Source of the DNA: Cloacibacterium sp047601505
GTDB taxonomy: Bacteria > Bacteroidota > Bacteroidia > Flavobacteriales > Weeksellaceae
NCBI RefSeq assembly: GCF_047601505.1
Contig: NZ_JASGJD010000001.1
Location: forward strand, 2,790,001-2,854,000
Reading direction: 5' to 3'
DNA length: 64,000 bases
Below, in pieces: positions 36,340-45,497 of the stretch. The translations under genes were made by a program, and so were the position numbers. The first letter of the stretch is position 1, and each line of letters starts with the position of its first letter. Under the pieces are notes generated by a model. The model was given only the letters and a program-made list of their open reading frames with translations. It was not told the origin of the DNA and ran no database searches.

Positions 36340-37395
36340 ATGGAAACACAAGAAGTAAAAGCATACGGAACCACGGCTGTAGAAGAGCCATTACATGAAA
36401 TTACAATTACCAGAAGAACTGTTCAACCTCATGATGTGGAGTTCGAAATTTTATACTGCGGAATTTGCCATAGTGATTTACACCAAATTAAAGGTGATTT
36501 CGGAGCTTTTCCTCCTCCAATAGTTCCGGGACACGAGATTTTAGGACGTGTAACAGCTGTTGGAGCTCATGTTAAAAATTTTAAAATTGGAGATTTGGCA
36601 GGAGTTGGCTGTATTGTTGATAGCTGTGGACACTGCGAATATTGTGAAGACGGAATTGAACAATTTTGTGATGAAGGAGTAACTTTTTCTTTCAATAGTC
36701 CAGATAAAATATCTGGCGGACATACTTTCGGAGGATTTTCTAAAACATATGTTTGTAATGAAAGATATGTACTAAAAATGCCAGTTTTTGAAAATTTAGC
36801 AGCAGCAGCACCTTTGCTTTGTGCTGGAATTACGGTTTACTCTCCTTTGAAACATTGGGGAGCTAGTCCTGGCAAAAAAGTAGGAGTTTTAGGAATCGGC
36901 GGATTGGGACATATGGCGATTAAAATTGCAAAAGCAATGGGCGCTGAGGTGGTAGTTTTCACAACTTCTCCAAGTAAAGTTGAAGATGCAAAAAGATTAG
37001 GAGCAGACGAAGCTGTTTTGTCTTCTGACGCAGAAGCAATGGCAAAATATAACAGAAAATTACATTTTATCGTAGATACAGTTTCTGCAAAACACGATGT
37101 AAATGTTTATCTTAATCTGCTTCGTCACGACGGAACAGTAGTTTTGGTGGGGCTTCCTCCAGAGCCATTAGAAATTGGAGCTTTCAATGTGGTGAGCGGA
37201 AGAAGAAGTTTTGCTGGTTCTAATATTGGAGGTATTGCTGAAACTCAGGAAATGTTAGATTTTTGTTTTGAACATAACATTACAGCAGAAAGTGAAATTA
37301 TTAACATTTAGGATATAAACAAAGCTTTTGAACGTTTAGAAAAAGGAGATGTAAAGTATCGTTTTGTTATTGATATGGCTTCGTTAGAAAAATAA
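36340..37395 (+). pseudogene. Zinc alcohol dehydrogenase with in-frame TAG near the end
   Basis: A medium-chain NAD(P)-dependent alcohol dehydrogenase (YahK/cinnamyl type). Catalytic zinc ligands Cys43, His65 (PGHE) and Cys157 and the four structural Cys (96, 99, 102, 110) are present, as is the cofactor motif GIGGLG. The frame stops at TAG 37309-37311, after 323 residues, and continues in the same frame for 27 more codons (DINKAFERLEKGDVKYRFVI and on to EK) to TAA at 37393. That tail is conserved in the family, so the TAG is premature. The truncated enzyme may not fold. Confidence 0.85.
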
Positions 37396-37563
37396 TTTAA
37401 TAAAGTAGAATAAACAATGGTAATGAAAATTTTGCCATTGCTTTTCTATAGAAAAAAATCAATTTCAATTTTTAAAGTAACTGAAGAAGATAAAAGAAAA
37501 GAAAACTCTTACAGATTGACTCTGACGATTATTTCGAAAAAAATAATATTAAAAAAAAAATTT
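37312..37563 (+). other. Tail of the dehydrogenase frame and gap before the next gene
   Basis: Bases 37312-37395 are the cut-off tail of the alcohol dehydrogenase. From 37396 to 37563 nothing is recognised; the frame extending the next gene upstream (from 37417) is basic, has no family support and ends in a poly-A-rich ribosome-binding region. Confidence 0.5.
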
Positions 37564-38211
37564 ATGAAAAATAATTTAAGCTTATTGCTTTTAATGATAT
37601 TTTCATTCACATTATTTTCTCAGCAAAAACAATCAAATAAAATGAAAAATGTAATTGTAATAGGTGCCAGTGGAAGTTTAGCAAAATATGTTATCGATAC
37701 CTTGCAAAATGTACCAAATGTACACCTTACTTTATTAGTGAGAGATAAAACCCGCATCATCAACGATACAACAGGAAAAACCATAGTGAAAGCCGATGTG
37801 ATGGACTACCCAAAACTTTCAACAGCTATAAAAGGTCAAGATATTGTATATATCAACCTTGCAGGAGATTTGGAAAAAATGACCAATAATATTGTAAAAG
37901 CAATGAAAGAGAATGGTGTAAAACGAGTAATTGCCATCAGCTCTATCGGTATTTATAAAACTCCCATAAGTAGTGTGTTGAAGCCTTACCGTGCTTTGGC
38001 GGATATTATTGAAGTATCAGGATTAGATTATACCATCATCCGTCCTGAATGGTTTACTAATGGCAATGAAATAGACTATCACATTACTCATAAACCTGAA
38101 CCAGAAATAGGTGGCGCAGTTTCCCGTAAAAGTATTGCGGCATTTGTGGCTACAGTAGTACAAAATCCTGAAAATTATAGCAATGATAATGTTGGCATAA
38201 GTAAATTGTAA
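37564..38211 (+). CDS. NAD(P)-binding protein, atypical SDR, with signal peptide
   Basis: 215 residues. The start at 37564 (MKNNLSLLLLMIFSFTLFSQ) gives a signal peptide, followed by a second Met at residue 26 before the Rossmann fold. The core is an NAD(P)H-binding / NmrA-like atypical SDR: NVIVIGASGSLAKYV for the dinucleotide site, RVIAISSIGIY and TIIRPEWFTNG. A start at that internal Met would give a cytosolic enzyme. Like its neighbours it appears to be exported. A strong terminator follows. Confidence 0.85.
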   Translation: MKNNLSLLLLMIFSFTLFSQQKQSNKMKNVIVIGASGSLAKYVIDTLQNVPNVHLTLLVRDKTRIINDTTGKTIVKADVMDYPKLSTAIKGQDIVYINLAGDLEKMTNNIVKAMKENGVKRVIAISSIGIYKTPISSVLKPYRALADIIEVSGLDYTIIRPEWFTNGNEIDYHITHKPEPEIGGAVSRKSIAAFVATVVQNPENYSNDNVGISKL

Positions 38212-38255
38212 CATTTTTTTCAGTAGAAAAAACTTGGATAAAATTTTTCCATTGA

Positions 38256-38296
38256 AAAAATCATTTAGAACCTAATTCTAAATGATTTTTTATTTC
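38256..38296 (+). terminator. Strong terminator of the redox operon
   Basis: AAAAATCATTTAGAA pairs perfectly with TTCTAAATGATTTTT around a short loop, then TATTTC. It closes the plus-strand operon after the NAD(P)-binding protein gene. Confidence 0.85.
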
Positions 38297-38416
38297 ATAA
38301 TCAGTAATAATGGTAGGTATTTCAGTAATTTATGTAGGTTGCGTTTTTTTTATTTCAAGTAAATTTGTTAAACATTTCTAAAAGAGAAAATCATATAAAC
38401 AAATAAAATTTTTATT

Positions 38417-38751
38417 AAACAAAACTATCCTACTGTTGCTAAATTGGTATTTGCTCAAAAATTAAGAAAAGTTGGGAACTTTGGACTTTCAAGACCTACT
38501 AGAGAATTGCTGTTTGTACCAATTTAGAAGACAGATACAAAGCAAAAAACTTTATTGATACTGTCATTTATCGTGAAGGTAACCAAGTCCAAAGTTGGGT
38601 GTACACTGGTTTAACAGCTTTAGAGCTTGCTACTACAGGTATTGCTGTGCTTGCTATTCCACTTTCGGCTGTTTGGTTAGGCATTAGTGTTTGGTTAGGT
38701 AAACGACAACAGAAAATGGAATTGGATAAGTTGAACAATAAATCGTATTAA
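38417..38751 (+). pseudogene. Remnant of an Npt1/Npt2-like MFS nucleotide transporter
   Basis: No start codon is found. The first frame reads KQNYPTVAKLVFAQKLRKVG and SRPTRELLF, then a shift by one base between 38502 and 38526 leads into NLEDRYKAKNFIDTVIYREG and a final hydrophobic stretch and GKRQQKMELDKL. This matches the C-terminal part of MFS proteins similar to ATP/ADP translocases. The N-terminal 300 or so residues are missing. Clearly decayed. Confidence 0.7.
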
Positions 38752-38763
38752 AAAAAATGAATT

Positions 38764-39891
38764 ATGAATAAATTATTTACCGTTGTCCTTATTCTAATTG
38801 AGATGACCAGTTTCGCACAAAATAACCGCATTCCCTCAAAAGGCTTGGCGATGTTTTCTAAAGAAGTGGCATTTAAACCTTATGAGTTTTCACGTCACGC
38901 CATCGGAGATAATGATATATTAATAGAAATATTATATTCGGGTATTTGTCACAGTGATATTCACACGGCAAAAAGCGAATGGGGAAATACAGAGTATCCA
39001 ATTGTTCCAGGTCACGAAATTGCAGGTCGTGTTACTAAAATTGGGAAAAATGTCACCAAATTTAAAGTAGGAGATTATGCAGGAATTGGCTGTATTGTCA
39101 ACTCATGTGGCGAATGCGACCCTTGCAAAAATGGGGAAGAACAATTTTGTGAAAAAAGAATGGTAGGAACTTATGCTTCAAAAGACCAATATCACAATAA
39201 CGAAATTACCCAAGGTGGATATGCAAATAATTATGTAATTTCTGCCAATCATGCCATCAAAATTCAAAAAAATGCTGATATGAAAAAAGTAGCTCCTTTA
39301 TTGTGTGCTGGTATCACAACTTATTCTCCTATTCGTTTTTCTAAAGTAAAAAAAGGAGATAATGTCGCTGTTGCAGGCTTTGGTGGATTAGGACATATGG
39401 CAGTTCAGTATCTTGTAAAGATTGGAGCAAATGTTACCATTTTTGATATTAATGAAGATAAAAGAGCAGATGCTCAACGTTTAGGAGCAGTAAAATATAT
39501 AAACGTGAATAATGCAGATGAATTGAAAGGATTGAATAATCAATTCAGTTTTATTATTAGCACCATTCCAACAAAATATGACCCGATGCTGTATGTAAGA
39601 ATGTTGAAAAAAGATGGAGAACTCGCCATTGTTGGTGTACCTGCCTCAGAAAACCGTCCGATACTAAATGTGGTTTCATTAATAGGAGTATCTCACAGAA
39701 AGATTTATGGTTCGATGATTGGTGGTATTCCTGAAACGCAGGAAATGATAGATTATTCCGTAGCCAACAACATTTATCCCGAAGTGGAAATTATACCAGC
39801 AAATGGAAAAGCAGTGGACGAAGCTTATCAGAAAGTCATTGATGGTAAAGTAAAATTCAGGTACGTAATTGATATGAAAACATTGAACTAA
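38764..39891 (+). CDS. Zinc alcohol dehydrogenase with N-terminal signal peptide
   Basis: A 375-residue medium-chain dehydrogenase with catalytic Cys62, His84 and Glu85 (PGHE), four structural Cys (115, 118, 121, 129) and the cofactor motif GFGGLGHM. It is a paralogue of the broken dehydrogenase at 36340. Unlike ordinary members it begins with a signal peptide (LFTVVLILIEMTSFAQ), so it should be exported to the periplasm. The intact C-terminus ends FRYVIDMKTLN, which shows what the paralogue lost. Confidence 0.9.
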   Translation: MNKLFTVVLILIEMTSFAQNNRIPSKGLAMFSKEVAFKPYEFSRHAIGDNDILIEILYSGICHSDIHTAKSEWGNTEYPIVPGHEIAGRVTKIGKNVTKFKVGDYAGIGCIVNSCGECDPCKNGEEQFCEKRMVGTYASKDQYHNNEITQGGYANNYVISANHAIKIQKNADMKKVAPLLCAGITTYSPIRFSKVKKGDNVAVAGFGGLGHMAVQYLVKIGANVTIFDINEDKRADAQRLGAVKYINVNNADELKGLNNQFSFIISTIPTKYDPMLYVRMLKKDGELAIVGVPASENRPILNVVSLIGVSHRKIYGSMIGGIPETQEMIDYSVANNIYPEVEIIPANGKAVDEAYQKVIDGKVKFRYVIDMKTLN

Positions 39892-39903
39892 ACAGAGGCA
39901 AAG

Positions 39904-40043
39904 ATGATTGAAAACGCCAACACATTTTTCAATGTATTTCCGGTGGATGCTTTTGTAGAGCAGACAGGAACGGATGTGGATTATAGGGAGAGACATTATC
40001 ATAAAATAATGTTGATTTTTAAAAGAAGCCAAATTAATTTCTG
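39904..40043 (+). other. Short unrecognised frame
   Basis: A 46-codon frame (ATG 39904, TGA near 40041) with sequence MIENANTFFNVFPVDAFVE, continuing to RERHYHK. It is not recognised with confidence. It sits between the dehydrogenase and a transposase fragment and may be a gene remnant. Confidence 0.3.
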
Positions 40044-40110
40044 ACGAAATCATCGCTATAGACGACACCAAATCCAGAGCACACAACAGTAAGAAAGCCA
40101 ATTTTTTTCA
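40019..40110 (+). pseudogene. Transposase fragment (IS1182-like)
   Basis: About 30 codons, LKEAKLISDEIIAIDDTKSR and onward, match the block around the first catalytic Asp of IS1182-type transposases (IAIDGSKFRAQNSKK in relatives). Nothing of the rest of the element is visible. The 65-codon frame after it is not supported. Confidence 0.5.
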
Positions 40111-40205
40111 ATTCAGATTGACCAAACTTTTTGCGGAGTCACCAACTTTTGTTACTGATCTACTTAATAAATTCAATTACAAAAATTATCTTTATAACAA
40201 AACGC

Positions 40206-40246
40206 GAAAAAGCCTTCCTGGAAATAATTTCCTAAAAGGCTTTTTA
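40206..40246 (+). terminator. Terminator-like hairpin
   Basis: AAAAAGCCTT pairs with AAAGGCTTTTT, with an inner GGAAATAATTTCC stem. Confidence 0.65.
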
Positions 40247-40864
40247 CATATTAATCCTAAATTTTATACTTTTTTGGTAAACTTATTTCTAAGTTTAGAT
40301 TTTGTTTTTAATTAAAATTGAAAACAAAACGATGATAATTACTACTACATACATTCAGCAATCATGACTTATAAAAAAAGCTTCTCAAACAGAATAAAAA
40401 ATTTCCGAAGTCAACCAAACTTCACTGCTAAAATAAATGGGAAGAAAAATAATCTTCTTTATTCTGCATAAAATATTTAAGAAAAGCCTAAAAAAATCTC
40501 AAAATGATGAAAAAGCTAATACAGGCAAATAAAAAGTTGCAACAATGTTAAAATCACAAAACTTTTACAAAAATTAGAAGAACTAAATATGAGCAAAATG
40601 AGATAACAAAATTACCAAAGCAATATCTGTATCCTAAGTTCATCTAAAAAGTAAAAATTTAAAGAAATATTTACCTGATAACCTTTTCTAAAAAAATAAA
40701 AACTATTTCGTCAAAAATCACATCTCTGAGTATAAGCAATTATCCATCGTTTTTGATTTCAATAACCAATTATTGTTTATTACCCGAGGCAAAGATATGG
40801 CACTTTTTACTAAATATGCAAGTTTTTTAGAGACACACCCCCTAAAATTAACATTAAATTAATA

Positions 40865-40912
40865 TAAAAAATAAAAATAATATCAAATACCCCATAAAAA
40901 ATAAGGGTATTT
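40865..40912 (-). terminator. Terminator of the acr-like operon
   Basis: On the minus strand AAATACCC (40905-40912) pairs with GGGTATTT (40885-40892), followed by a T-rich tract. It starts eight bases past the stop of the outer-membrane factor gene. Confidence 0.75.
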
Positions 40913-40919
40913 ATAAAAT

Positions 40920-42335
40920 TTACCTCCAACCACCACCTAAAGCCCTATATAATTCTACCCCAGATTGTAATTTTGCATATTCTGCATTAGCAATATTAAT
41001 CTCAGCGTTAAGTTGGTTAACACTAGCGTTCAATACTTCTAAATAATTTGCCATACCATAATTTACCAATTCTTGAGAAAAATCTACAGATTTTTTGTAA
41101 GCATCTACTTCTTTCTTTTTCAAAGCGATAAATTGGTCTTGAGAAGAATATGTTTTCAGAGCATCAGAAACCTCGTTTCCTGCCGTAAGAATTGTTTTTC
41201 TAAAACTAAGATAAGCTTTCTCTTTATTAGCAAGACTTACTTCATAATTAGTTCTTATTTGCCTTTTATTCAAAATTGGCTGAGTGAGACCTGCAACTAC
41301 AGATGCAAAAAGAGAGTTTCCATTAAAAAGATGTTCTATATCTACAGATTGCAAACCTGCATTTCCTGTAATATTAAAAGTAGGGTAAAACTGTGCTTTT
41401 GCAGAATTAGTCAATTCTAAAGCATTCATCAAACTAAATTCAGCTTGTTTTACATCTGGTCTGTTTGCTAAAAGTGAAACTGGATACCCCAAATCTGTTT
41501 TTAAATTTAAATTTTGAGCAGCCAAAGTTGTTCTTTCAATTTGATGAGAAGGCTCTCCCATTAATAAAGAAATTGCATTTTCTACAGTTTGAATTTGAAT
41601 ATCAAGACTAATTAAAGAAGCTTCTGCATTGTAAACCAAAGCTTCACTTTGTTTCACCGCCACTTCTGTTACCGTTCCTGCATCTTTCAAAGCTTTTGTA
41701 GTTTCCAGATTTTTCTTTCTTACTTCAATTGTATTTTTAATAATATTCTTTTGTTCGTCCAACGAAAGCAATTGATAATAAGCCGTTGCAATAGATGCTA
41801 CCAAACTGCTTTTAACTGCTTGATGAGCCGAAACAGAACCTAAATAAGATGCCAATTGAGCCTTTTTTTGACTTTTCAATTTTCCCCAAATATCAGCTTC
41901 CCAACCGAGACTCGCTGTAATATCTAGCTGATTAACATATCTTCTTTCACCAATTAATTGTCCCATTTGAGTATTAAGAGAAGAAGTACTGAATGTATAA
42001 CCAGGCCCTGCAGAAAGTGTAGGCTCGTAAACAGCAGCTTTAGACTGTTTAAGATAAGCTTCCGCAGAGTTGATATTCTGCAAAGCAATTCTAATATCTA
42101 AATTATTTTCTAATGCCTTAGAAATGTGTTTTTGCAATACAGCATCTGTAAAAATTTCTTTCCAAGAAACTTGCGCCACACTCACACTATCTTTTGGCAA
42201 CATATCTGTTCTGTAGAGCTTGTCTTCTACCAAATCTTTTGGTCTTTCATAATCTTGTCTTATTTTACAAGAACTCACCAAAACCGCAGTTAATAACAAG
42301 AAAACAATACGTTTATATGATGTTTTTATAATCAT
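40920..42335 (-). CDS. OprM/NodT-type outer-membrane efflux lipoprotein
   Basis: 471 residues. A signal peptide with lipobox VSSC (Cys23) and a NodT-family body: YERPKDLVEDKLYRT, SLGWEADIWGKLKSQKKA, TLAAQNLNLKTDLGYPVSLL and NRPDVKQAEFSL. It forms the outer-membrane channel for the AcrAB-like pump encoded just upstream on the same strand. Its gene follows the pump gene by 18 bases. Confidence 0.93.
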   Translation of the reverse strand: MIIKTSYKRIVFLLLTAVLVSSCKIRQDYERPKDLVEDKLYRTDMLPKDSVSVAQVSWKEIFTDAVLQKHISKALENNLDIRIALQNINSAEAYLKQSKAAVYEPTLSAGPGYTFSTSSLNTQMGQLIGERRYVNQLDITASLGWEADIWGKLKSQKKAQLASYLGSVSAHQAVKSSLVASIATAYYQLLSLDEQKNIIKNTIEVRKKNLETTKALKDAGTVTEVAVKQSEALVYNAEASLISLDIQIQTVENAISLLMGEPSHQIERTTLAAQNLNLKTDLGYPVSLLANRPDVKQAEFSLMNALELTNSAKAQFYPTFNITGNAGLQSVDIEHLFNGNSLFASVVAGLTQPILNKRQIRTNYEVSLANKEKAYLSFRKTILTAGNEVSDALKTYSSQDQFIALKKKEVDAYKKSVDFSQELVNYGMANYLEVLNASVNQLNAEINIANAEYAKLQSGVELYRALGGGWR

Positions 42336-42353
42336 TTTTTTACTTTTTTAAAA

Positions 42354-45300
42354 TTATTCTGCCAAATTAACTTCAATATGTTGCACATGTTTCACTTTTT
42401 CTTGAAGCCATTGGAAAATCACATACAAAACTGGTATTACAATTAATCCTAAGAAAGTACCAATAAATAATCCAATCGCAGCACCTGTTGCAATAGAACG
42501 GTTACCAACAGCACCAATTCCCGTTGCAAAAATTAGAGGAAGCAAACCAAAAATAAACGCAAACGAAGTCATTAAAATTGGTCTCAACCTTGCTTTTGCT
42601 GCGTTGATTGCAGACATTACAATGGTTTCGCCGTGATGACGTCTTTGTACCGCAAATTCTACAATCAAAATTGCATTTTTAGCCAATAAGCCTACCAACA
42701 TAATTAATGCAATCTGGAAGTAAATGTTATTTTCTAATCCAGATAATTTTTGACCTAAATAAGCTCCCATTACCCCTAAAGGAAGAGAAATAACGACTAC
42801 TAAAGGCAAAATGTAACTTTCATATTGTGCAGCTAAAATAAAATACACAAAGATTAAACTCAACATGAATATAATTAACGTCTGCGAACCAGAAGCCAAT
42901 TCTTCACGAGACAATCCTGTAAATTCTACATCATAGTTTTGATTAAGCGTTTCTGCAGCAACTTCTTGCACCGCTGTTATCGCATCACCTGTACTATAAC
43001 CCGCAGCATTAGAACCTGTAATTTTAACGGAAGTAAATAAATTATATCTACTTACAGATTGAGGTCCATAAGCTTTTTCTAATGTTACAAACTGAGAAAT
43101 AGGCGCCATTGCTCCAGAGCTTGTTCTCACAAAAAGGCTATTGAGACTTTCCGCATTAGTTCTAGCTTCTGGCAATGCCTGAACCATCACTCTAAACTGT
43201 TTTCCATATTTGGTAAAATCTGCTGTATAAATACCTCCAATATAACCTTGCATGGTAGTAAGAATATCAGAAACCGAAACTCCAGCACTCTTCGCCACAG
43301 CAACGTTAATATCCATTTGATATTGAGGATATTTTGTATTGAAAGACGTTTGAGCAAACTCAATTTCTGGTCTTTCCATTAATTTACCAATAAATTGCTG
43401 CGTTACTTTATCTAAATCTGCATACTCTCCACCAGATTTATCCAAAAGAACAGCCTCAAAACCAGCACTACTACCAAAACCAGGAACAGAAGGCGGTTGA
43501 AAAAACACCACTTTAGCATCTGGAACTGTAGCCGCTACACCAAAAAGTTTCTTAGTAATTGTTTCAATATTTTGATCGTCGCCAGTTCTTTCTTCAAACG
43601 GCTCCAAACGTATAAACGCCAAACCATAATTACTACCAGTACCCGATAAGAAACCTCTACCTGTAGAAATGGTAACATTTTTAATTCCAGGAATCTTAAG
43701 TGCTTTATTCTGAATTTCCTTCAAAGCATTATAAGTTCTTTCCATGGAAGCTCCCGCAGGCAATTCTACATTGGTGAAAATAATACCTCGGTCTTCATTA
43801 GGAACAAAACCTTTTTTCATGGTGCCCGAACTCCACCAAAGCAAAACAATGGTAAATCCAAAAATAACTAAAGTAACCCATTTATGACGAATTAAGAACA
43901 CAAACGCTCTTCCGTATCTATCTGTAGAAGCTTTAAAAGCAGCATTAAATCTATGGAAGAATTTTCCCATTGAAGATTTTTCTTCGTATTCTTTATCATG
44001 ATGAGCTGGTTTTAAGAACAATGAACAAAGAACAGGACTTAAAGTCAATGCATTAATTGCAGAAATTAAAATCGATACAATTAAAGTAATCCCGAATTGC
44101 TTATAAAAAACTCCCGTTGGCCCTTGTATAAAAGTTACTGGAATAAATACAGCCGCCATTACCAAAGTAATAGAAATAATAGCACCAGTAATTTCGTGCA
44201 TTGCTTCTACGGTTGCTTTTTTCACATCACTAATACCGTGTTCCATCTTGGCGTGCACCGCCTCCACGACGACTATGGCATCATCTACCACAATACCAAT
44301 CGCTAAAACCAAAGCAAAAAGCGTTAATAAATTCAAAGAATATCCTAATAAATTCAAGAAGAAAAACGCTCCTACAATAGAAACTGGAACCGCAATTGCC
44401 GGAATTAATGTAGAACGGAAATCTTGCAAGAAAATATACACCACAATAAACACCAAAATAAATGCTTCGAATAGCGTGTGAACCACTTTCTCGATTGAAG
44501 CATCTAGAAATTCATTGGTATCAAAATTGAACATATAATGAACTCCATCTGGAAAATCTTTTTCCGAAGATTTCAAATAAGTTTTTATATTATTGATAAT
44601 ATCCTGAGCATTAGAGCCGGGCGTTTGGAAAATCCCCATACTTACCGCTGGATTATCTCCATTTTGTGCAAAACCAGTATAAGATTGCGCCGAAAGCTCC
44701 ACTTTTGCTACATCTTTCAACATCAAATTCTGCCCGTTGCCGAGAGATTTTATAATGATATCATCGTATTGTTCTTTTGTATTAAATTTACCAACGTATT
44801 TAATAATATATTCGAAAGAACTACCACTATTTTGCCCTAGAGAACCCGCAGCAGCTTCACGGCTTTGCTCACTAATTGCATTGGTAACATCTGAAGGGTT
44901 AAGTCCGTAAGCAGCTAATTTTGCAGGATCTAACCATATTCTCATCGAATAATTCTTACCACCCATCACAGTAGCGTCTCCAACACCATTTATCCTTTTA
45001 ATATTAGGAATAACATTGATATTCAAATAATTTTGAAGAAAAACATCATCTAATTTTTTATTTTCAGAATAAAAAGAAAGATACATCAACGCACTGGTTT
45101 GTTGCTTCTGTGTAACCACCCCAGAACGCGTAACTTCACTCGGAAGAAGCGGTGTAGCTCTGGCAACTCTATTTTGTACGTTTACCGCTGCAATATCAGG
45201 ATTTACTCCTTGGTTAAAGAAAATTTGAATAGTAGCAGAACCGTCATTACCCGCAGAAGAAGTAATATAGCTCATCCCTTCTACCCCGTTTATCTGTTCT

Positions 45301-45497
45301 TCTAGTGGCACTACCACACTTTTCATTACCGTTTCGGCATTTGCACCAGTATAATTAGCAGTAACACTTACGGTAGGCGGTGCAATATCCGGATATTGGG
45401 TAACAGGCAAAGTAACCAACCCCAAAACACCGAGAATTACAATAATAATAGAAATTACCGTAGATAAAACCGGTCTGTGTATAAAATGTTTAATCAT
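42354..45497 (-). CDS. HAE1-family RND multidrug efflux pump (AcrB-like)
   Basis: A 1047-residue proton-driven drug exporter. The N-terminus (MIKHFIHRPVLSTVISII), the sequence VTVSVTANYTGANAE, the proton-relay motif GIVVDDAIVVVE (Asp pair) in helix 4 and the C-terminal GLLAKNAILIVEFA match AcrB/MexB pumps. Two large periplasmic loops and twelve helices are expected. It overlaps the adaptor stop by one base, so translation is coupled. The palindrome upstream of the regulator suggests local control. Confidence 0.96.
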   Translation of the reverse strand: MIKHFIHRPVLSTVISIIIVILGVLGLVTLPVTQYPDIAPPTVSVTANYTGANAETVMKSVVVPLEEQINGVEGMSYITSSAGNDGSATIQIFFNQGVNPDIAAVNVQNRVARATPLLPSEVTRSGVVTQKQQTSALMYLSFYSENKKLDDVFLQNYLNINVIPNIKRINGVGDATVMGGKNYSMRIWLDPAKLAAYGLNPSDVTNAISEQSREAAAGSLGQNSGSSFEYIIKYVGKFNTKEQYDDIIIKSLGNGQNLMLKDVAKVELSAQSYTGFAQNGDNPAVSMGIFQTPGSNAQDIINNIKTYLKSSEKDFPDGVHYMFNFDTNEFLDASIEKVVHTLFEAFILVFIVVYIFLQDFRSTLIPAIAVPVSIVGAFFFLNLLGYSLNLLTLFALVLAIGIVVDDAIVVVEAVHAKMEHGISDVKKATVEAMHEITGAIISITLVMAAVFIPVTFIQGPTGVFYKQFGITLIVSILISAINALTLSPVLCSLFLKPAHHDKEYEEKSSMGKFFHRFNAAFKASTDRYGRAFVFLIRHKWVTLVIFGFTIVLLWWSSGTMKKGFVPNEDRGIIFTNVELPAGASMERTYNALKEIQNKALKIPGIKNVTISTGRGFLSGTGSNYGLAFIRLEPFEERTGDDQNIETITKKLFGVAATVPDAKVVFFQPPSVPGFGSSAGFEAVLLDKSGGEYADLDKVTQQFIGKLMERPEIEFAQTSFNTKYPQYQMDINVAVAKSAGVSVSDILTTMQGYIGGIYTADFTKYGKQFRVMVQALPEARTNAESLNSLFVRTSSGAMAPISQFVTLEKAYGPQSVSRYNLFTSVKITGSNAAGYSTGDAITAVQEVAAETLNQNYDVEFTGLSREELASGSQTLIIFMLSLIFVYFILAAQYESYILPLVVVISLPLGVMGAYLGQKLSGLENNIYFQIALIMLVGLLAKNAILIVEFAVQRRHHGETIVMSAINAAKARLRPILMTSFAFIFGLLPLIFATGIGAVGNRSIATGAAIGLFIGTFLGLIVIPVLYVIFQWLQEKVKHVQHIEVNLAE

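Larger units (their letters stand above)
40111..40919. other. Non-coding stretch before the second RND operon
   Basis: About 800 AT-rich bases with no credible gene. It holds a terminator hairpin at 40206 and the minus-strand terminator at 40865-40912. Small frames in between have no support. It is probably debris left by past insertions, as the transposase fragment at its left edge suggests. Confidence 0.5.

Noticed and set aside
39679..40101. 140-codon minus-strand frame
   Set aside because: It lies opposite the zinc alcohol dehydrogenase and a transposase fragment; sequence is Ile/His/Cys-rich as in shadows.
28766..40110. Global reassignment of TAG to an amino acid
   Set aside because: TAG ends the reductase at 29893 in a plausible place, and only two internal TAG codons were seen, both in a region with other decay. 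Local nonsense mutations are simpler.
40118..40315. 65-codon plus-strand frame
   Set aside because: It runs through a terminator hairpin and has no family match; the bases before it are a transposase fragment.
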